Positions 1 through 8,755 of a stretch of 64,000 nt of DNA are shown here, one piece after another (positions within the stretch are counted from its first letter, which is position 1; every line of letters starts with the position of its first letter). The notes under the pieces are model-generated. The model did no database searches. It had not been told where the DNA came from and saw only the letters and a program-made list of their open reading frames with translations. The stretch lies in the NCBI GenBank assembly GCA_910584865.1, contig CAJUCE010000004.1, positions 117,659 through 181,658 of the forward strand. Direction: 5' to 3'. A program made the translations under genes and the position numbers. The DNA comes from an uncultured Acetatifactor sp. (GTDB lineage: Bacteria; Bacillota; Clostridia; Lachnospirales; Lachnospiraceae).

Positions 1-930
1 CTATGCCTGCCATATTTTGGTGATACCGATCTCGATGAAATTGTGGTAAGCGGCGGAGAGCCGCTTCTTCCGGCTAATATTGATACAATCAATTATATCT
101 GCAAACATGCGGTGGCCAAAAAGAAGATATTATATACAAACGGCATTAATATTCTGGCATATAAAGATCAGATTTCTTTTGATGCTTTTGATGAAGTCCA
201 GGTATCCTTGGATGGTTCGGATGCTGTGATCAAAAAGATTAACCATTATGCCGATTCCTTCGACAAAATTATCGGGGGGATCAAATACTTGCAACAAATG
301 AATAAGTCCATCAGGATAGCAACCATATGGACAAAAGAACTGCGCAGTCACTTAAAGGAATACATAGAACTATTGGTAAAAAGCAACATACTGGATCAGC
401 CGGATACCACGTTAAGATTTGTCTTGGCAAAAGATTATCATACAAGCGGCGGCATAGACGAGCATTTTTATGATTGGGATGAGATAGTGGCGGACTTGGA
501 AACGTATAACCCCCTTTTAGGCACAATCAACAATTATTTGGAACTTCCAGTAGAACTCAGGGAACTTGAGGGGTATCTCCATAGACCTGTAAATAAAAGA
601 CAGAGCATCAAATATAAAAGATGTGATATAACAAAAACAATTCCTATGATTTGTGAACCAAATGGGGACATATACTGGTGCCTGTGCCTGGATGGCGAAA
701 GCGGCAAGATAGGGAACTATAAAGAAAAATTTTTTGACAAGGATAAAGTAGAAATTTTAGGCAACAGAACGATATTCAAGATAGAACAGTGCAGACAGTG
801 TAAGCTTCGTTATTTATGCGGAGGCGGATGCATACTCCCGTTGACGAGCGGCGACGTTGAAATATATCAGCCGGCATGCGGATCATTTAAAAATCCTTTT
901 ATCTGGGAGAACTTAGAGAAACTTATATGA
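1..930 (+). CDS. Radical SAM/SPASM peptide maturase, 5'-truncated by window edge
   Basis: The frame is open from base 1, so the true start and the CxxxCxxC radical-SAM cluster motif lie to the left. What remains shows the radical-SAM GGEP motif (codons 17-20), a TIM-barrel core and a C-terminal SPASM region. That region has cysteines in a CRQC pair and a CGGGC block, plus one near the end, which would bind auxiliary Fe-S clusters. Enzymes of this type modify ribosomally made peptides by radical chemistry (thioether, C-C bond or epimerisation). Ten bases separate it from a second SPASM enzyme, so the two are probably co-transcribed. The substrate peptide is not in the window. The family call is secure; the reaction is unknown. 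Confidence 0.85.
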   Translation, partial: LCLPYFGDTDLDEIVVSGGEPLLPANIDTINYICKHAVAKKKILYTNGINILAYKDQISFDAFDEVQVSLDGSDAVIKKINHYADSFDKIIGGIKYLQQMNKSIRIATIWTKELRSHLKEYIELLVKSNILDQPDTTLRFVLAKDYHTSGGIDEHFYDWDEIVADLETYNPLLGTINNYLELPVELRELEGYLHRPVNKRQSIKYKRCDITKTIPMICEPNGDIYWCLCLDGESGKIGNYKEKFFDKDKVEILGNRTIFKIEQCRQCKLRYLCGGGCILPLTSGDVEIYQPACGSFKNPFIWENLEKLI

Positions 931-940
931 GGAAGGCATA

Positions 941-2236
941 ATGATCATGAAATTAATTCATAATCTGGTCATCATTGATTTAAAAAATGAGGAAGAGGAT
1001 ATTTTGCTTGCAAATGGCATCAATGGCTTTGTGGACATAGTTCACCGTAAGGAACGTGCAATCATCGAAAAATGGATACAGGAAGATAATATAATTCCTG
1101 CCGGAGAGGAAGAAGAGAGGCTGTATGGACTTTTAGAAAAACGGCAGTACCTGCTCCCACGGGAAGAAGAAGAAAAAATCAAAAAACAGATTATTGAAAA
1201 ACTTAAAAAGCGTAACCAACAGAAAACGCCGGATATGGCATGGTTTGTCCTTACCTATCGTTGCAATTTTCACTGCCCTTATTGTTATGAGAATACAGTC
1301 AAAAGTGAAAAAACGATGACTGTTGAAATGATAGATAAGGTATTTGAAATCAATCCGGATTTAAAGCGGATTGGTTTTTTTGGAGGAGAACCGTTCCTGC
1401 CGGAAAACAGAGGGTTGGTAGAATATATTCTCCGAAAAGCGCCCAACGCCAATTTTTATGCCATCACAAATGGATTTTATTTGGAAAACTACATGGATTT
1501 ATTACAGTCAGTTCGTTTTACGAATATACAGATTACGCTTGACGGCACAGAAAACAACCATAACAAAACACGTTTTGAGATAAAAGGGCAACCAACTTAT
1601 GATAAAATCTTATCAGGGATTCAAAAATGCCTGTCAGCCGATATCCCTGTTACCATACGAATGAACCTGTCTTCGGAGAATTTTGAGGATCTTTTAAGAG
1701 AGAAGTCCATTATCGAATCCACAGATTGGGGAAGAAAGGCAAAGTTTGAAATACAGCCATTGTTTCAATGTGGAAAAAATGAGGGAAACAGGCTGTATGA
1801 GAAGTTAATAGAACAGGATACGAAAGGTATGCCAGGGGCAAATCAAATTTTGACAAAAATGATGCCTTTGACTAATTTCTTATATAGCGGAACCAGGCTG
1901 CGCCCCATTATCAGGGCATGTGATCCGGAAGGAACGACTAGGTTTTATGATGCTTATGGCGACATTTATAATTGTATTCTGGCAGTCGGACAGCGTTCAA
2001 AGGCAGTCGGCACCTATTACCCAAAGCTTGACTTAAAAGAGAAAAGCTTTTTAACCAGAGATATTACAACGATTAAAGAATGTATAACCTGTAAAAACGC
2101 ATTGTTCTGCGGAGGAGGGTGTCCGAACGGTATACCGGATAATTGGGATATTTATTCACCAAACTGTTATAATTTCATTAACGAAGCAGAAAATATGATA
2201 CCAGCCATATTCAACCTGAAACAGAAGGCTAAATAA
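941..2236 (+). CDS. Radical SAM/SPASM peptide maturase
   Basis: A 431-residue protein. The first 90 or so residues form a charged domain typical of peptide-maturase rSAM enzymes and may bind the precursor leader. The radical-SAM cluster motif is C108, C112, C115 (CNFHCPYC), followed by GGEP at 148-151. The SPASM domain has C381 and C384 (CITC), C390 and C394 (CGGGC) and a late Cys in YSPNC. The start at 941 follows a GGAAGG-type ribosome site; an in-frame ATG at 947 is an alternative. The next gene starts one base after its stop. Two different SPASM enzymes side by side suggest two successive modifications of one peptide. The family is secure; the product is not identified. Confidence 0.9.
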   Translation: MIMKLIHNLVIIDLKNEEEDILLANGINGFVDIVHRKERAIIEKWIQEDNIIPAGEEEERLYGLLEKRQYLLPREEEEKIKKQIIEKLKKRNQQKTPDMAWFVLTYRCNFHCPYCYENTVKSEKTMTVEMIDKVFEINPDLKRIGFFGGEPFLPENRGLVEYILRKAPNANFYAITNGFYLENYMDLLQSVRFTNIQITLDGTENNHNKTRFEIKGQPTYDKILSGIQKCLSADIPVTIRMNLSSENFEDLLREKSIIESTDWGRKAKFEIQPLFQCGKNEGNRLYEKLIEQDTKGMPGANQILTKMMPLTNFLYSGTRLRPIIRACDPEGTTRFYDAYGDIYNCILAVGQRSKAVGTYYPKLDLKEKSFLTRDITTIKECITCKNALFCGGGCPNGIPDNWDIYSPNCYNFINEAENMIPAIFNLKQKAK

Positions 2237-2237
2237 A

Positions 2238-3143
2238 ATGCATAATAATATTTTGATCCTTGCGGACATGGAAGGCTGCTCCGGAATCACAGATATGAGG
2301 AATTACGAAATCTGCCGGAAAAAAATGATAGAAGAGACAGAGAGAGTCATTCAATTAACGGAAGAATGTGGAGATGCGTGCATAACGATAGCAGACTGCC
2401 ATAATGACGGAAAAAATGTTGTAGAATACTTCTCTGCAAAAGGCTATGTATGCTATGAGCATATCTGGTCAATACAAAGGTTGGAAAAGTATGATTGTGC
2501 CATGCTGATTGGGTTTCATCCAAAGAATGGGAATGCCGGGTTCTGCCCGCATACCATCAGGCCGGATGTCGAGGAACTCTTTTTGGGTGAAAAAAGTATC
2601 GGAGAAGTAGAACTGGTCATAAATTGGCTTGCAGGACATGGCGTACCCGTCGTCTTTGTCAGCGGTGATAATGCGGTTAAGAAAGAATTGGATGGCTATG
2701 ATTGTGAATTCTATGCATCAAATGAAGCCGGAAAAGAGGCGTTTGCCAGACAGGCACTATTAGAGAAAACGAGACCGCATATCAAGAAGGCACTAGAATT
2801 ACCCAGAGAAAGGAAAACTCATTACGATATTTCTCAAATCAAAATAAAATTGATAGGTGAAAGCTATTATAAATGGTTACCCCATGAACTATTTTCTACA
2901 GATAATGGAATGGTGGTTTTCCGGGACACAAAAAGCTTTATATCTTCGATTCTTTATTTTTGCCGGTTTCTGAATATCGCGGAGGAGTACCAAAGGCTAC
3001 GAATGCGATGCTTAGTGCAGAATATCAAAAAATGCAGTGTCTGTATAGAAAATGACCGCAGAGGAAAGGAATTATTAAACCAAAAAGATTGGAGAGCGTT
3101 ATCAGATAAAGAGATAAGCTATTTATACAGTTTATTACAATAA
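2238..3143 (+). CDS. M55-family (DppA-like) D-aminopeptidase homologue
   Basis: A 301-residue cytosolic protein. The N-terminus ADMEGCSGI matches the DppA-type zinc site (D10, E12). Further candidate ligands are H55 (ADCHND), H105 in the PHT motif and E123 in GEVEL, followed by the typical VPVVFVSGDNAV segment. The C-terminal third (about residue 190 on) is divergent. M55 enzymes cleave N-terminal D-amino acids from peptides. Its place one base behind a SPASM maturase suggests a role in processing or degrading a peptide that carries D-residues, but that is inference. It could also be a peptide-recycling enzyme that happens to be linked. Confidence 0.8.
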   Translation: MHNNILILADMEGCSGITDMRNYEICRKKMIEETERVIQLTEECGDACITIADCHNDGKNVVEYFSAKGYVCYEHIWSIQRLEKYDCAMLIGFHPKNGNAGFCPHTIRPDVEELFLGEKSIGEVELVINWLAGHGVPVVFVSGDNAVKKELDGYDCEFYASNEAGKEAFARQALLEKTRPHIKKALELPRERKTHYDISQIKIKLIGESYYKWLPHELFSTDNGMVVFRDTKSFISSILYFCRFLNIAEEYQRLRMRCLVQNIKKCSVCIENDRRGKELLNQKDWRALSDKEISYLYSLLQ

Positions 3144-3163
3144 AAATGAAAAGGGGAAGGTCT

Positions 3164-4915
3164 ATGAATAAAAGAAAGTTTTTATTAGCCGTCGCCATAT
3201 CGGCAATGTTGGCCGCATGCGGCGCTGATAACGGACAGGAAGACTCCACACTGCGTCCAGGTATAGAGAGCGCTGAAAAAGAACCGGAAGAATCTCATTT
3301 GGAGGCAGAATTGCCAGAAGATGAGACAGCAACGGCAAAAGATGGGGCCGATTCGGAACCGGAACTGCCGGAGAACGAAACGGAAATAGAAGAATCTAAT
3401 TTAGAATCAACTGCAGGCAGCGAAGATGCCGCATTAACGGAACGCATTTATGAAGCGGATATCATTTACTACGATGAAGCCTCTGACGGACTGCATCTTC
3501 GGAAAGATGTGGAAAAGACGCAGACAGACTATGCCGTCTACTATTTTGAACTCCCCATCGAAGCACAGGAGCGGGATGCCTGCATTACGGCTACGGACAG
3601 GATGCTTTCCTGCATTGACGGGGAACTGCCGGACATTGAGATCGCAGTATTGCAGCAGGAATCCTATGACGGCATTTCCATTTCCGGCAACCGGCTGTAT
3701 CTTCCGCCGCAGTCCTGGGACTCTGCGGATTATCTTGCCAAAGTTCTGCTTGCGGGCTGCGGCGGGTGGGGAAACTACGGGATGGCATACGGCTATGCGG
3801 ACTATTTGTGCAAGACTGCAGAAGCGGAAAATGGTAAGGCTCACCCCGGCAGGCAGGAGACGGACTGCTTTGAGGCCCTAAGCACACCGGAATTCTATGA
3901 CATGAATCTGCTGTGTTTCGACGAAAAATTCGTATCCCCCCAGGACGTGGAAGCGGCAAAGAATAATGCCTGTCTGTTTGTGAATGATTATCTGTCAGGC
4001 CATTCGGAAGATGAGCTTATGGAGCTGTTGAGAGCTTCCGGAACTACAGAGGGCATAGTCCGGGCAAATGAAGTTCTGGAGGAGTTTTATGCGGAAAACG
4101 GCGCGGAATGCAGCCTGACGGAGATGCGTTATCAGCCTGGTGGGGCAAAGGCAGAGTATGCGGCAGCCTGTGAATATGCATGTTTCTATATCTATAAGGA
4201 CTGGCAGGACAGGTTGTGGGAGGCGGATCCGAAAGTGTCGGAGAACTTCCTGCATGAAGATTACACGGAGGTCAGGGAGTTTTTTGAGTGCAATACGCAT
4301 CAAATGCAACAATACCAGGAGCTTTTTGGTTTTGATAACTATAACAATGCACTTTCCGTTTATTTGAAAAACATCAAGACTCCATCAGCCCGTTCTTATT
4401 ATAGTGGTTCACATGAGCATGCGATATATTTGGAAAATGTGAGTTCACTGATGCATGAGTATATTCATGCTGTAATGGTTGGGCGTTTCGATGATTGGGG
4501 AAACAATTGGAAGACGGAGGGTTTCGCTACCTATTTTAGTTATAAATATAATCTGTATATGAATGATTACTTGAATACTGTCTGGAATAATGCTGTTAAT
4601 TCGATAAAATATGTGCAGGAGTATATTGATACAATTAAAAGACCTATTGATATGAAAACGGATTTCCGTGAAATGGAAGACATTATGGTTCATGCATATG
4701 GGCAAACGAATCCGGACGATTCCTATCAGTCAGGCTCTTCCTTTATTGGCTATTTAGCAGACTTATATGGAGAATCGGCTGTTATCACTTATGTATGTTC
4801 TGATAATGAATATAATGCAGAATGGGATAAGTCTTATGATGAATTGGTACGGGGATGGAGGAAGTATATCATAGATAATTATTCACAGTACAGTACAATT
4901 GAAACACACGGATGA
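3164..4915 (+). CDS. Lipoprotein with HEXXH zinc-metallopeptidase motif
   Basis: I chose the ATG at 3164 rather than 3146 because AGGGGAAGG lies just before it and it gives a clean lipoprotein signal: a charged start, a hydrophobic run and the lipobox LAAC with C19. An acidic Glu/Pro-rich linker follows (about 25-100), then a globular region. Residues 431-435 are HEYIH, and E452 in EGFATYF sits where gluzincins place the third zinc ligand. It is therefore probably a surface-anchored metallopeptidase of about 583 residues. It lies 20 bases behind the M55 gene in the same operon and could cleave the exported peptide. No exact family is recognised. A stem-loop follows the stop codon. Confidence 0.7.
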   Translation: MNKRKFLLAVAISAMLAACGADNGQEDSTLRPGIESAEKEPEESHLEAELPEDETATAKDGADSEPELPENETEIEESNLESTAGSEDAALTERIYEADIIYYDEASDGLHLRKDVEKTQTDYAVYYFELPIEAQERDACITATDRMLSCIDGELPDIEIAVLQQESYDGISISGNRLYLPPQSWDSADYLAKVLLAGCGGWGNYGMAYGYADYLCKTAEAENGKAHPGRQETDCFEALSTPEFYDMNLLCFDEKFVSPQDVEAAKNNACLFVNDYLSGHSEDELMELLRASGTTEGIVRANEVLEEFYAENGAECSLTEMRYQPGGAKAEYAAACEYACFYIYKDWQDRLWEADPKVSENFLHEDYTEVREFFECNTHQMQQYQELFGFDNYNNALSVYLKNIKTPSARSYYSGSHEHAIYLENVSSLMHEYIHAVMVGRFDDWGNNWKTEGFATYFSYKYNLYMNDYLNTVWNNAVNSIKYVQEYIDTIKRPIDMKTDFREMEDIMVHAYGQTNPDDSYQSGSSFIGYLADLYGESAVITYVCSDNEYNAEWDKSYDELVRGWRKYIIDNYSQYSTIETHG

Positions 4916-4924
4916 CAGTTATAT

Positions 4925-4960
4925 AAGGGGACTTTCATCTCTCGGATGAAAGTCCCTTAC
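4925..4960 (+). terminator. Stem-loop terminator after the rSAM operon
   Basis: The arms GGGACTTTCATC and GATGAAAGTCCC pair perfectly around a 5-base loop, extended by AA/TT with one bulged G. The T-run after it is weak, so termination may be partial. The rest of the gap to 5125 shows one more small hairpin (5052-5070) and no gene. Confidence 0.6.
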
Positions 4961-5124
4961 AGTTTACCAAGGCACCAAACTGCAGGTGCTGTTGACAGAG
5001 CTGCGTCACTAGGGCTGCAAGCATAATAAGAGCCTCCTCCCTCATTCGGGCAATCATCTGTAAGATGATTTATCTCCCGCAAATTGTGACGCACATCTGA
5101 CGGAAAGCAATTTTCAAACACGCT

Positions 5125-6330
5125 CTACCGAACAACAATCCGCAGATCCCCGCTGACCGTAGAAACCGTAACCGCATTCTCCCCATCGCCGTACTGGCCC
5201 CGGGCCTGGTTGCCCTTCTTATTAAAGTGAAGCACATCGTCGAAGAAAGTACTGCAAGCCCCACTGGTGGAGTCGAAATCCAGTGTAAGGGACGCTTCTT
5301 CCGGCAGCCCCAGCCCCACTTCACCGCTGGTTGTGGACACCGCCAGATCCCCGGCAAGCGCTTCCAGAGAGATCCGCACATCCCCGGAAATCGTCCCTGC
5401 CCTGCCCCATCCGGTCCCGTTTAACAATGCCACTTCGCCGCTGGTACTCTTCACATGAAATTCGCCCTCCAACAGCTCAAGCCGTATATCCCCCGAGGTA
5501 CTCTCCGCTTCAAACCGTCCCTTCCCCTCTTGGATCCGAACCTCACCGCTTGTAGTGGACAGATTCATATCGCCCTGTATGATCCCCAGGGAAATGTCTC
5601 CGCTGGTGGTGGTTACAGCCGTCTCTCCCTGAATTCCATCCACCCGGATCTCACCGCTTGTTGACGACACCTTTGCCGCCCCATCCACCTGTCCCAGGCT
5701 GATATTCCCGCTGGTAGTGGACACGGCAGTCTGCCCCGCCAGAGTCTCCATCCGGATATCGCCGCTGGTGGAAGAGACCTTCAGCTCCTCCGCCTGCACA
5801 TTTGGAAGATATATGTCCCCGCTTGTACTGGCCACGGAAAATACTTCCCCTCCCCCAAGAGGAATCTCGGACCGCACATCACCGCTCACCGTCCTTACAT
5901 AGAGTTCCTCCAGTCCTTCCGCAAAGCCCGCGGGCAGATACACTTCCGTATAAGCATCCCATCCGCGAAGGGAGAAAAATACAAAGCGGTTCCTGTTGAC
6001 CCCTTTCACCAGGATGTCCCCGCCCTCCTGTTCCACCCTGGAGATCTGCTTCTCCTCGGGTTCGAAATTCATATACTCCCGGATCACTACACTTTCCCCT
6101 TCTCCCTGGTAAAAAGTAACATCATTGAAGGTCATGCTGTAGTCGATCTTTAAACCACGGATTTCTTCCACAGGGATTTCCTTCTCCAGTACCAGATGAT
6201 ACTTTCCCTGGACATCCCATCCCTCTCCGCCGTTCCATCCCCTGCCATTAAGGGCGAGCACCAGAATGGCGCACAGGCAGATGCACACCCCTGTAAAAAA
6301 CAAAATCCCTGCAATTTTTATCTTTCTCAT
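5125..6330 (-). CDS. DUF4097-type beta-repeat membrane-anchored protein
   Basis: A 401-residue protein with one N-terminal transmembrane segment (about 7-27). The extracytoplasmic region is built of short beta repeats with the core TSGD or TSGE recurring about every 20 residues, the hallmark of DUF4097 (bactofilin/adhesin-like beta solenoid). The function of the family is poorly defined, but it is often encoded with PadR regulators and HAAS-domain proteins in envelope-stress operons, as here. It is the last gene of the operon 7564 to 5125. The TSGD repeats make the DNA internally repetitive. Confidence 0.85.
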   Translation of the reverse strand: MRKIKIAGILFFTGVCICLCAILVLALNGRGWNGGEGWDVQGKYHLVLEKEIPVEEIRGLKIDYSMTFNDVTFYQGEGESVVIREYMNFEPEEKQISRVEQEGGDILVKGVNRNRFVFFSLRGWDAYTEVYLPAGFAEGLEELYVRTVSGDVRSEIPLGGGEVFSVASTSGDIYLPNVQAEELKVSSTSGDIRMETLAGQTAVSTTSGNISLGQVDGAAKVSSTSGEIRVDGIQGETAVTTTSGDISLGIIQGDMNLSTTSGEVRIQEGKGRFEAESTSGDIRLELLEGEFHVKSTSGEVALLNGTGWGRAGTISGDVRISLEALAGDLAVSTTSGEVGLGLPEEASLTLDFDSTSGACSTFFDDVLHFNKKGNQARGQYGDGENAVTVSTVSGDLRIVVR

Positions 6331-6390
6331 ATCAATCCTGCCTTCCTAAACACTGTCCGATATGCCTGATAAGTCCCGGTCCGGAAAATC

Positions 6391-7071
6391 CTACGATTTA
6401 CTCTCTGACTTCAGGCTGAAAACCAGAAACAGCACAGCCTGGGCACATCCGCCCATCAGAAAAGCGATCCAGGTCACTCCCCATTCCTGTGTCACAAAGC
6501 TGACGATAAAATATACAATCAGGGTTGCCAGCCATATGATGGCGCTGATGGAACCCTTGAGGGCCTTTTCCCGGTTTCTGGCCCTGCGTGCCTCCTGGTA
6601 GGACTCCACCATGTTCTTCTCCTTTTTGCCATAATCCGGGTACATATTGGCAGCGTACACCAACAGGCAGGTGGGCGGAATGCACAGCAGCCCCGCCGCA
6701 ATCATCCCGAACATCCCCAAATCCGGCGCACTGTAGAAATAACTCTCCGAAATGATCATCCAGGCAAACAGCACCACCCCGGCAAGAATATAGAGCCCTA
6801 TGGCAGCGGCTTTGAGTATGGCCTTCTTCCTCCTGTCCTCCTCGGACAAAAACAGATCCGGCTCCTCCAGTTCATGAAACAATTCTGTCACATCCCCTAT
6901 GGATGCAGTCACCATCTGCCAGGCATCCTCCTCCTGATACCCTTCCCCGATCAGATCCTGGTATTTCTCTATGGTATTCTGCGTCATCTCCTCTTTTAAG
7001 TCCATGGCCTTTCTGGTTTTTGGTGCTCCTGCAAAAAGTCCGTCAATATGTTTTCTGATCTTTTCTTCCAT
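6391..7071 (-). CDS. HAAS/DUF1700-type domain membrane protein
   Basis: A 226-residue protein. Residues 1-75 form a soluble helical domain (MEEKIRKHIDGLF, then a region ending in ELFHELEEP) of the HAAS/permease-prefix type. About four transmembrane helices follow. An AAGGAG ribosome site lies 9 bases before the start. Proteins of this kind sit between a PadR regulator and DUF4097 proteins in many Firmicutes and are thought to transmit or anchor envelope signals. The family assignment rests on the N-terminal domain and the context. Confidence 0.75.
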   Translation of the reverse strand: MEEKIRKHIDGLFAGAPKTRKAMDLKEEMTQNTIEKYQDLIGEGYQEEDAWQMVTASIGDVTELFHELEEPDLFLSEEDRRKKAILKAAAIGLYILAGVVLFAWMIISESYFYSAPDLGMFGMIAAGLLCIPPTCLLVYAANMYPDYGKKEKNMVESYQEARRARNREKALKGSISAIIWLATLIVYFIVSFVTQEWGVTWIAFLMGGCAQAVLFLVFSLKSESKS

Positions 7072-7240
7072 GCTCTTCTTCTCCTTTTTCCTCTTTCCTA
7101 CACAGCATAGCCTGACATGCCGTATTAGTCCGGCGTATGTATTATCCTCTCTTCTGTCCCTTTTTCCGGCTTTTCCGCATATACCGGCAAAATCCTGCCT
7201 CCCGGTTCCGGCACCGTCCTGCCCTCGCGTTCCCAGCCGT

Positions 7241-7564
7241 TCACCGTAGCAGCTGATCGATGACAGCCTTGGCCTCCTCCCAGTCCCGCTTATACGCCCG
7301 GTAGGCCCTGCGCCCGTCTTCCGTGATAGAATAATAGCGCCGCCTGGCCCCTACCTTCTCATCACCCCAATAAGTGCGTATATAACCTGCCTGCTCCAGT
7401 CTGCGGAATGCGGAATACAGCGTAGCCTCCTTCAGCTCGCACTGGTTGTCCGTCTTCTTCATGATATCCTTATTGATCTGATAACCATAACTGTCCTTCT
7501 CCAGAAGATGTGCCAGGATAATGGCTTCCGTATGTCCCCGTAAAATATCGGAGGTAATTGACAT
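7241..7564 (-). CDS. PadR-family transcriptional regulator
   Basis: The start MSITSDILRG at 7564 is supported by an AAAGGAGG site directly upstream; longer in-frame openings run through the promoter and are not real. The 107-residue protein is a minimal PadR winged helix: DSYGYQINKDI, then ATLYSAFRRLEQAGYI (recognition helix and wing), then GARRRYYSITEDGRR. It probably represses its own operon with the HAAS and DUF4097 genes. The promoter overlaps a perfect palindrome that would be its operator. Confidence 0.92.
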   Translation of the reverse strand: MSITSDILRGHTEAIILAHLLEKDSYGYQINKDIMKKTDNQCELKEATLYSAFRRLEQAGYIRTYWGDEKVGARRRYYSITEDGRRAYRAYKRDWEEAKAVIDQLLR

Positions 7565-7588
7565 AGGTTTTTCCTCCTTTCTTTTTAC

Positions 7589-7623
7589 ATCATACTGCAC
7601 TATACCTCGTCTGTCAAGGTATA
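7589..7623 (-). promoter_or_regulatory. Sigma-A promoter with PadR operator palindrome
   Basis: On the minus strand, TTGACA (7612-7617) and TATGAT (7589-7594) are separated by exactly 17 bases. A perfect inverted repeat TATACCT-N9-AGGTATA (7601-7623) covers the -35 box and spacer. That is where an autoregulatory PadR dimer would be expected to bind. The promoter is seen in the sequence; the operator role is inferred. Confidence 0.75.
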
Positions 7624-7724
7624 TTTTCCTATGAAATATATTTTTTCTGAATATATTAAAATCCCCGACATCGGCAGACGGACATATCAGATTTTTCCGT
7701 AGCCATGTTTTGTCAGGTTCTCCG

Positions 7725-7857
7725 ATGCCCATGTATACTCTGATCAACAAGCTTGGATTGTATAACACCAGATGGGCCATCGTCCTGCCGGTGGGGCAGC
7801 CCCCTACTATATTATCATCACCAGAACCTTTTTAGCATCCATCCCCGACAACATAGA
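7725..7857 (+). pseudogene. Remnant of a sugar ABC-transporter permease (CUT1, LplC/YtcP-like)
   Basis: From 7725 the plus strand reads MPMYTLINKLGLYNTRWAI. It then needs a one-base frame change near 7796 to continue as AAPYYIIITRTFLASIPDNI. This matches the conserved loop region of CUT1 inner-membrane permeases (KLGLYNT, LP, RTF, SIP). No start, no EAA-loop continuation and no partner genes remain, so it is a decayed fragment. The rest of the gap between 7565 and 8007 shows no gene I can support. Confidence 0.65.
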
Positions 7858-8007
7858 GTGGATGGGGCGGCGTGTTACCCGGACTTCCCTTCCACTTCAA
7901 TCTTCCCGGAATCCGGATTGATGATTGCCGTAAATGATAAAGTATGATAAACTGAATCAAGAGGATAAGACTATCCGAACTCTTGAAAGGAAATATGAAA
8001 CCGCAAA

Positions 8008-8751
8008 ATGCCAGACCGGAAAGCCTTCGAAAATGCGAAACAAAAAGTGATCGGAATAGACAGACAGCGTCTCGGCATCGGCACCCTGTCAGAGAAAACC
8101 GTTCATGCCATTCTTAAGAATTACTATGAACCGGACGAGGATCACCAGGAAATCCCCATTCAAAATTATGTGGCAGATATCTATGCAAACGGAGAGATCA
8201 TCGAGATTCAGACCAGGCAGTTCGACAAGATGCGCGGAAAACTCACTGCCTTCCTGCCCATGTATCCGGTGACCATCGTCTACCCTATTCCCAGGGAAAA
8301 ATGGCTCATCTGGATAGATGAGGAAAGCGGAGAACTGAGCAAAAAACGAAAATCGCCCCGGAAAGGCACGCCCTACACCGTCTTCCCGGAGCTGTACAAG
8401 ATCAAAATGTTTCTGAAGGATCCGAACCTGCGTCTGCGCCTTGTCCTTCTGGATATGGAAGAATACAAGCTGCTCAACGGCAGGAGCCGGAATCGGAAAA
8501 AAGGCGCCAGCCGTTATGACTGTATTCCCACGGAGCTGGTGCAGGAAATCGAGATAGACGATCCCAGAGATTTCCTGCAGTTTGTTCCCCTTGAACTGGA
8601 GGGTGCCTTCACCTCCAAAGATTTCGCAGCTGCCGCCCATATCCCCCTGTCTCTGGCTCAGATTGTATTAAATATCCTGCTTCATATGGAGACGGTCAGC
8701 AGAGTCGGCAAAAGCGGCCGACTTTACCTTTACGAAACCATTGATATCTGA
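8008..8751 (+). CDS. Conserved protein of unknown function, possible PD-(D/E)xK-like core and winged helix
   Basis: A 247-residue soluble protein. I recognise it only as a type common in Lachnospiraceae (GIDRQRLGIGTLSEKTVHA opening). Residues 57 to 68 carry D57 and EIQ (66-68) on predicted beta strands, which is reminiscent of restriction-like nuclease folds; this is weak. The C-terminal 60 residues (FTSKDFAAAAHIPL onward) look like a winged helix. The start at 8008 is the first in frame, but the AAAGGA at 7985 is better spaced for an out-of-frame ATG at 7995, so initiation is uncertain. Its end faces the glycosidase gene four bases away. Confidence 0.7.
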   Translation: MPDRKAFENAKQKVIGIDRQRLGIGTLSEKTVHAILKNYYEPDEDHQEIPIQNYVADIYANGEIIEIQTRQFDKMRGKLTAFLPMYPVTIVYPIPREKWLIWIDEESGELSKKRKSPRKGTPYTVFPELYKIKMFLKDPNLRLRLVLLDMEEYKLLNGRSRNRKKGASRYDCIPTELVQEIEIDDPRDFLQFVPLELEGAFTSKDFAAAAHIPLSLAQIVLNILLHMETVSRVGKSGRLYLYETIDI

Positions 8752-8755
8752 CCGC

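Noticed and set aside
5200..5900. Non-coding tandem repeat array
   Set aside because: The periodicity comes from TSGD-type beta repeats encoded by the DUF4097 gene on the minus strand.
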